A DNA stretch of 64,000 nt from Neoechinorhynchus agilis (Eukaryota; Acanthocephala): contig CM121341.1 in assembly GCA_051530055.1 (NCBI GenBank), positions 12,958,001 to 13,022,000 of the forward strand. Reading direction: 5' to 3'. Below, piece after piece: positions 57,351 to 64,000 of this stretch. Below the pieces are notes generated by a model. That model saw only the letters and a program-made list of their open reading frames with translations. It ran no database searches and was not told the origin of the DNA. Positions within the stretch are counted from its first letter, which is position 1; the number at the start of each line of letters is the position of its first letter. The translations under genes and the position numbers were made by a program.

Positions 57351-58622
57351 CGAGTCGCCCCCGGACTTTTCTCTTTGGGATAATCAACAGTTCTTTGTCG
57401 GCATCCCATAACGATTCCTCCATTAACCCACCACCCGCAACGAACAATGCAACCCCAATCTCCCTCACCTCCGCCCCCCCGATTTCCCGAAATCCAAAAT
57501 TCCCTTCACCGTTTTCTACTCCAATATTCGTAGCCTCCTTCCTAAACTAGATGAAATTTCACTCATTTCATCTACCTCAAAAGCCAACGTACCCCCTTCA
57601 ACAGCGATTCAGACATCCTTCTCGGGTACTCTTCCCTCCATACATACCACGATGACCGTCCAGGAGGGGGGTCTCAATTTACGTACGGCAATCGCTACCT
57701 TACTCTTTATCTCTCACAGGCTCTCTTTTCAAAACCCCTATTTATAATTCATCGCAGTCCATTTCACAGCTCCTTTGAGAAACAGTCTTAGAGAATTCAC
57801 CTTTGCTGACGTCTATCGCCCTCCGGCCTCTCGACCTGGGTCCTTGCTCCAAATTGACTCTATCATCAAGCTCAAACTCCACAAATTCGCACCATTTCTT
57901 AATTGCAGGGGACTTATATAATCTATTTCCTCTTCTACCCTTCTCCAAGTTGCGTCATCTTATTGACTTCCCAACTCGTCTTGACGCTCACGCCGTCAAA
58001 GAGTTCACAAATATCGACGCCTACTCATCCGCTTCTAAACTCCCTCCACCCGTGAATCTGACCATTCCTCTACCCTTATTACTCCCGCCACCCCACCTCA
58101 GCGTATGAAATCTCCCCGTTTACCCGTTTGGGATAAACGTGATCATCACATCCACAATTTTTTAAATTATTCAACTCTACCATCCGCACATCCCAATCTG
58201 AGAATATAAAGGACCCTCCCTTGGCCATGCCCTACCTAACCTCAATCATATAAAATTCCCTAGCTTCGGCAATTTCCAAGAAATTCATTAGGATCTCCAA
58301 CCGCGACCCTCCATGGATAACCCCCATTCTGAAACTTTTACAAAGGCAAACTTCTAGGGCGCATCGCAATAACTCCCCAGACTCTCCCCATTTACAGAAA
58401 GCACTTACTAACAAAATATATCTCGCGGGAGATATTGCTTTTGTTATCTCATTATTTTGTTACTTAATCCTGGTCTCTTCGGCTCCGAGATCAGCCAAAC
58501 GGAAGAGTCAGGAATATTTGCAACGAGAACAAGATGGAATCACTTGGAATACATATAACTCTTTTGTTGTTTTGAGCGAATTTGTATGTTGCGTACTTAA
58601 AATAAAAAATAAAAAATAAATG
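57351..58622 (+). mobile_element. Second, more decayed jockey/CR1-like LINE copy
   Basis: PFTVFYSNIRSLLPKLDEIS at about 57505-57565 repeats the endonuclease start of the element before it; a later piece near 58280 (FIRISNRDPPWITPILKLLQ) answers the RISNRDPPWFSPFLKTLQ stretch at 55620-55670 of that element. The RT is absent. The 3' end at 58600-58620 is a run of AATAAAAAATAAAAAATAAA, a LINE tail. Confidence 0.75.
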
Positions 58623-58798
58623 CTAACATGTTACAGCGTCCTCGGCTCCAAAATGCTGTTTTCTATATCATTAGACGATAAATCCGAGTTCTGAGCGCAT
58701 TTCGATAATTTGCTGATTCGTTTGGATTTCTGTTGATCAGAAGGATGAACCGACGAATGCCATGAAATCCATCCGATCGCTGTCAATTAATTCAAATT

Positions 58799-59050
58799 TT
58801 ATTTAAAGCACACAAGACTGCCAAGAATATCATCAATGGCTTCACTAAACTGACATGGTTTTCCGTTGACGATCACATTTGCAATATACTTGGACCCGCT
58901 CAGTTTTTGTCCTGTCAGCGTATAAGAATGGTCTTTTTCATGAATCAAATTCATCAGAGCTATCATGGTTCGGACATCGCGTTCAAGTTTTCGGCTCGAA
59001 TGTGCAGCGTCCATTGATAGAACGAGAAGTACAACTGCAATGAATACCAT
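58799..59050 (-). CDS. Small secreted protein, weakly cystatin-like
   Basis: 83 residues. The start MVFIAVVLLVLSMDAAHSS is a clear signal peptide. The rest includes LTGQKLSGSKYIANVIVNGK then PC, and a final cysteine (GSLVCFK). Cystatins have a QVVAG-like loop followed by KYxxxV strands and paired cysteines; QKLSGSKYIANV fits this loosely. If so it would inhibit cysteine proteases outside the cell. The match is weak and the protein is shorter than a normal cystatin (about 100-115 residues), so another exon may be missing. Confidence 0.4.
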   Translation of the reverse strand: MVFIAVVLLVLSMDAAHSSRKLERDVRTMIALMNLIHEKDHSYTLTGQKLSGSKYIANVIVNGKPCQFSEAIDDILGSLVCFK

Positions 59051-59183
59051 AAAACGCCTAAAGATTCAGAGAATTCATGTTTCCCTTTTGTTCAAGTATA
59101 AAGTGATCGAGCGACAGCTGCTGGTGCCAAGTGTACCCACACGAACGCCAACTATATGACACATTTTATTATAGCGAAAAGTA

Positions 59184-61780
59184 CTAAAGTCCATTTGATG
59201 CAATTGACGAAAGATTTCGTCGTATTTCCGGTCGTTTCCTTTTTATAAACATGAGTCTAATCTCCTTTCTCATTCGAGGACTCAAAACTAACAAGAATAT
59301 TATGTTTCCAGCACCATTTGAAGATTCCAGAATTGAGGTGAGAACCAGGATATAGTGGTGAAGCTGTGGGCAGTCGTCAAATACCATTCTGAACAGCTTA
59401 CCTTTGCATGAGATTATGTTAATAGTGAAAGATGTTGACATATTAATCGTAAGATAAATGAGCTCAGCGAGTACGATAGCACAACATCGGTCATGGCGGC
59501 GAAGGGAACGCCCTTTAACGCTTGTTTCGATGAGCGATTGACGTTGGATGAAGTGAATGCTATACGAAGTTGTTAGAACAAGCACAATGTACGGAATTAT
59601 GAGGCTTATGAAAAGACTTAGCGTATATCTGTTGAAACCGAACATTCGGCTGTATAGGAATGTAGTCTAAGGAGTCTTTAAGTTTTTGCTGAGAAAAGAG
59701 AGTTCCCACTGAATTTGATTTTCGAAAATATTTGCATTTTAAAAAGAATTGCAATAAAATTTGAAATAAACGATCGAGGTGAAACGCGTAATTTTCCTTT
59801 TTCAACATTGCAGGGATTTCGAAAAGTTGAGAATTAACTAATTCAGAAATCTCGTTATTTCATAACAATTCTTCGTTGTGCTGAGATAAACGTGTAAATA
59901 TTGGATATTCCAAAAATCTGATCGCAAAGAATTACTAAAGAGTTTTTTAATTCGAATTAAATGGTCAAAATTTCCTTAAAAAGCTGGGGTTTAAAAAAAT
60001 TAAATCTTTACAATTTTTCTTGGCTCCACGGAGGATCAATGGCCACGAACTTTGAACATTTTAAGAATAATTACATCAGGAAAATCTTTCGTCATATTAA
60101 ATTTTGAATTGGGGTGATTGGCGATCCTGGTCAAAAGGTATTTTATTATCTAAACAATAAAATACCTTTTAACCGGGATTATGATCACCACTATTCAAAA
60201 TTTTAAGAACATTGCAAATATTTCAACTTTCTAAAAGAGTTCAAAAAGTGACAATGTTTTCTTGGAGACTCCTTTGTTTAACGGAATCAAAGAATTTTAC
60301 ATCACTCATTTTAACGAGGCAACTGTTGAACAGATCCACGCTAATGTAATGCCTTTCACCTAAACTAAACTGTTTCCATTTTTTCTGATATCCCTTAATG
60401 GTGTCCGATTGTACCCTTTTCCAATCTGATTGAGATCAGATCATCGTTTTGTGGATATAAGCGCACATAAACTAACTCCTATAACAACGATGATCGGATT
60501 GAACTTTAAGCATGGCAGTGCTCAAGTCTCGCTCTGACTTCGTTGTTGCATTGCGGATAATTGAACATGGATTGTCCACTCCCTCACATAGGAATAATTT
60601 CCACAGGAAGGGTTGGCTAATCGTGGATGGGCAGAATGCCTCATAGAGCTGAATATAAGAACATAGGATTCCGAAGCAAACGGACAGCGTGATGAGCACG
60701 ATCCGTGTGGACTTCTGCTCCCGGTAAACAAGACTTCGGTAAGACTTTAGCCTCTGTATGGACAAAAACATCATGATTTGTACGGCTATCTTTAGATATG
60801 TCGTATTGTGGAACATTATGTCATCCACGACGATTCGCGGGTGCTCCAGCGCCACCAACATTGATTCCATTATTCGGTCAAACCAGCATTTTCTATTTTT
60901 AGTACCATTGAAAATTGCAGCTTTGGACATATTGGACACAAACAGGGAGAATATATCGTTTACGAAAAATGCAATAAAGCATTTGTTGTTGACTGTAAAG
61001 GTAAAGAGGGTGGTGAATTGCGATCGCTCATGAGTCCAAATGGAAGATAATCTATTTTAACGGAAAATAAAATTCAACTTTAGCCTTCGTGGGTGATGTT
61101 TCTAGTAATCGGCTAAGAAATGGACGGTAAGAGTGAATGGTATCGAAATTTATAGGTACAAATAACAAGTCTGTGAAAAAACATTCGGTTAGATTTGTTT
61201 TCGTTCCATCTTAATGATTTATTGGTGGTTTATTCCACCCAAAGACGACTGAAACTAGAAAGTTCCATTTGGAAAATCAACATTTCCCATTTCCGACATT
61301 TATCGGAGCAATACGACGAACCAACAAAACTATTAAAATTTTATGTCCTTTTATTTTTAAAGTTATGACAGATAAACAGGATATTTAAAGATTTAAATAG
61401 CTCGCATCGTAGGATCCATACTTCGGTTTTTTTCATAAAGGTCACGTTCTTTTTAGTGGGGAATTCATGTATATTAATCAGCGAGTAATCTTTCTTCCGC
61501 TAAGATTAAAAGTTGATGATATGAAACTAAAAAGCTACAGATATTGGAAAACAGAAAACCTTACTAATTACTGGCATCGGCTTTCCAAATAAGAATAGTC
61601 AGCGACGAATGCGCTAAAATACATCGATACGGACGTGTTTCTAAATCGTTTTCTGAGCATGATTGCAATCGAAACAAGGTTTCCGAAAAGTCCAAGTATG
61701 CAAAACATAAACCTTAAATGGCAAGCACTACTGATCATGTTTTGGTTTGACGAGCTTTCTTTGGTCCTTTTATAGTTCAA
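59184..61780 (-). CDS. Rhodopsin-family GPCR, neuropeptide-receptor-like
   Basis: Three exons seen. 61780-61568 has TM1, GLFGNLVSIAIMLRKRFRNT, with the conserved GN. About 61000-60472 (acceptor CCTTTACAG) has TM2 (KCFIAFFVNDIFSLFV), TM3 ending FLSIQRLKSYR (a DRY-region variant), TM4 (RIVLITLSVCFGILCSYI) and an extracellular loop with cysteines and an NAT site. 59645-59184 has TM5 (SLFISLIIPYIVLVLTTSYS), TM6 (CCAIVLAELIYLTINM) and TM7 (GAGNIIFLLVLSPRMRKEI). The layout is that of invertebrate peptide receptors such as FMRFamide receptors. The ligand is unknown. The first exon is not certain; 62122-61787 has an open frame that might supply it. Confidence 0.7.
60112..60192. repeat. Short hairpin of Penelope-related motif
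   Basis: Arms 60112-60147 and 60156-60192 (GGTCAAAAGGTATTTTATT against AATAAAATACCTTTTAACC) enclose the loop ATCTAAAC. The outer part GATCATAATCCCGGTTAAAA matches 20225-20250 and the complement of 3600-3635. It looks like two fused ends of one small element inside the GPCR intron. Confidence 0.7.
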
Positions 61781-62122
61781 TACACTTCAACATTTGATAT
61801 ATTCACGACCAAAACCACGGTGAACGATGAAAGCCTGTATTCCAATCTCTCTATGATTGTGAGAATGTAAAGGAAATGGAGCTTTTAGGCGGGTAGTAAT
61901 TAAGGAAAACCTAAGTGGTGCAACGGTGTGATTATCGAACAAAATAAAGTGCAGTATGTATATATTTAGAAATCGAAAATTAATAGCCACTGATAGGATC
62001 ATTGCCGCTGACTTTAGCCGTATTACTAAAGCTGTATGCGTTTGGAAGATATAATCAAGTTCCTCGCGTTCTGTGAGTGTGTATTTAACGCCGAGTAAAA
62101 AGTCCCAGACAATAGAATCCAT

Positions 62123-64000
62123 TCCAAGCTGTAGACTCTTATAAAATAATAGTTTGAAAAACCGATTAATAAGCGCACTTGAGAGTTGTGCAACTAAATC
62201 ATGATTGCAATATGCGATGCGGATCTTATCATGGGCTTCAATGATCCTGACGACTAGTAGACGGATAAATTGCCGAAACTAGTAAAGGGCAGATTGTCTG
62301 AGGTGCGTAGTTGAAAATACTGAAGCGCACTTCGAAAATTTTGTTAGCTCATAAGAAATTCTAATGACTGCCATTTCTTTATTTTCAAAGACAGCTCGTG
62401 CTTTCTTCGCCACAAGAGGACTAAGCAAGGCGCGTATAAGATTGTTTGATTTTTTAAGTTGATTCTAAAGATTGATGTGGCAATTAAATTTAGCTGTTCG
62501 ATAAGCAGAATGAGGACAAATATTAAACAATGTACTCATCGCCATAGGAAATCCATGTGGTTGTTTTTGTCGTTAGGTTTTTAGTCTATTGACAATTTAT
62601 GAATTTCATGAATCCTTAAACAGCGGAATTATATTATAAAAAAATCACAAAAGGAAAATGCTCCAATTAATCCTTTTTAGATGTCTATATTTACCTTGTA
62701 TATTAAAGAAAAGATGAAACCTGTAAGCTCTAGTATAATGCAAATTTAACGAAGAAACTTAACACATTCCTTGCGTGTGAAAGTATTATTTAAAATTCTC
62801 ACATACAGGATCATCATGTTTTTGAAGATTTCGGTCACAATAAATAGATCCCGAAATTGTTGAATTTCTGCACTTCCTGAGTGCTACATAAGCTTATGAC
62901 TCACATTGCGATGCCCAGGATGCATTAAATTAGAAGTATAATTGATTCTTTTTATACTTTAATATAGCTTTCGGCTACGCTGTTAAGAAACAATACGCAT
63001 TAAAATTAATCAGGCTACTTTTGATAATGGCAGGAGTGTAACAAACGATAGTTATGAAGGCAATTAGAATTCTTGATTTACATTAAAGAGGAAGTGGATA
63101 TTTTCGCAAAAATGAAGTGTCTTATATTAAGCACTTAATGAATCGGGCTGCGATGGTTGAGCTTGAATTCCCGTCGTTTAAAATGTACGGAATATTTGGA
63201 TTATTTGGGGAATATGAAGCATTATTATATTATTCGATCGAAAGTTTATTTCTATTACCGAGAAGTGAATAAATGGGCTATGAGCCTTGAAGCCATTTGA
63301 TCTCATTTCGCCCTTTCCATTAAATGATTAAGAGATGTTACGACGAGCGAATTTTTTATGGTCACGATTCCAAATCCCTGCTCGTTTTGGCATATTAAGC
63401 TCGAGTTCAGTTTTCCCCACATTAGTTGAATGCGTTAAGAATCCGTCCCCGACTGCCAAACTCGATCACGATTTCGTCGAATCTTAGTTCCAAAATGCAT
63501 CATACGCCAACATGATAGTCTCAATCTTAATCCATAAAATACAAACTTTCTAACCACGCGAATGCGAAAAATAATTTAGATCGCTTTGAAAATTTGGAAA
63601 TTTCGCTCTTACGTTTTTCATAGCTTATCGTGAATCTTCTAAGCATTTTCTTTAACATCTAACATGACAAAATCCATTGCTAGGAACTTTCGAATGTCTG
63701 TGATTTCGTTTATTATATGTGAAGATTTATCGTTTTACGTCGCACGACTCTATGACTTATTAGTTTATTCATTTTAAAAATAAGTATTTTTATAAGATTT
63801 TTATAAACTCTCAGATCACAAATTGAAAAACCAACAAAGCGGTAGATTTAATTTTCCTTAAGAACGTGTTCAATTATTCAACGATTCTTTAACGACAGTT
63901 GTAAAGTTTTGCGAGAATGCAACTATTCTCAAGCTAAATCGATTTGAAAGTATTATGTCAGCATACAGAATAGTGCTAAAAGCTTATTAGTATCCGCCAT
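62123..64000. other. AT-rich DNA with no recognised feature
   Basis: No open frame with family similarity, no RNA gene and no repeat of the families above was found. It is probably intergenic or an intron of a gene outside the window. Confidence 0.5.

Noticed and set aside
1-64000. CRISPR arrays, bacterial operons or prophage
   Set aside because: No spacer-repeat arrays or bacterial gene organisation; all recognisable genes and elements are metazoan.

Overview
The window is animal nuclear DNA: spliced genes, an intron-containing tRNA-Leu(CAA), several metazoan transposon classes and AT-rich intergenic DNA. The host proteins (SF3B4, CNNM, TRDMT1/Dnmt2, MYST acetyltransferase, poly(A) polymerase, an Rpp21-like protein, a rhodopsin-family GPCR) are metazoan. 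Very short introns, fast-evolving proteins and FLYWCH/MULE genes suggest an ecdysozoan, possibly an enoplean nematode. That placement is inference only; nothing in the window proves the species.

Layout. 1-12.8 kb is a transposon nest: two long copies of a LINE with N-terminal zinc fingers and a restriction-enzyme-like (REL) endonuclease, LINE pieces between inverted Penelope-related repeats, a truncated FLYWCH/MULE copy, and a Penelope-like GIY-YIG ORF between inverted flanks. SF3B4 lies at 12.9-13.9 kb. A decayed LINE piece and a pogo/Tigger element follow (14.2-16.0 kb), then a small ASCIZ/ATMIN-like zinc-finger gene (16.6-17.4 kb). 17.4-26.7 kb is again mobile DNA: an internally deleted LINE, the intact FLYWCH/MULE gene and an RTE-clade LINE. 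26.9-33.6 kb holds two head-to-tail CNNM genes. 36.3-44.8 kb holds Rpp21-like, a possible nuclear-receptor ligand-domain gene, LINE pieces, TRDMT1 and two C2H2 genes. 46.6-51.5 kb holds a divergent MYST gene, a satellite of about 145 bp period, and poly(A) polymerase. 52.4-58.6 kb holds tRNA-Leu and a jockey/CR1-like LINE with a large palindrome. 58.8-61.8 kb holds a small secreted protein (cystatin-like at best) and a GPCR. 62.1-64 kb shows nothing recognisable.

The best structural story is a recent segmental duplication. About 5.62-8.48 kb and 21.09-27.05 kb are near-identical direct copies that include the FLYWCH/MULE gene and the last coding exon of the downstream CNNM gene. The 21-27 kb copy gained a 2.5 kb RTE LINE. 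The 5.6-8.5 kb copy lost 593 bp inside the transposase gene. The host genes show no operon or shared pathway, apart from the tandem CNNM pair.
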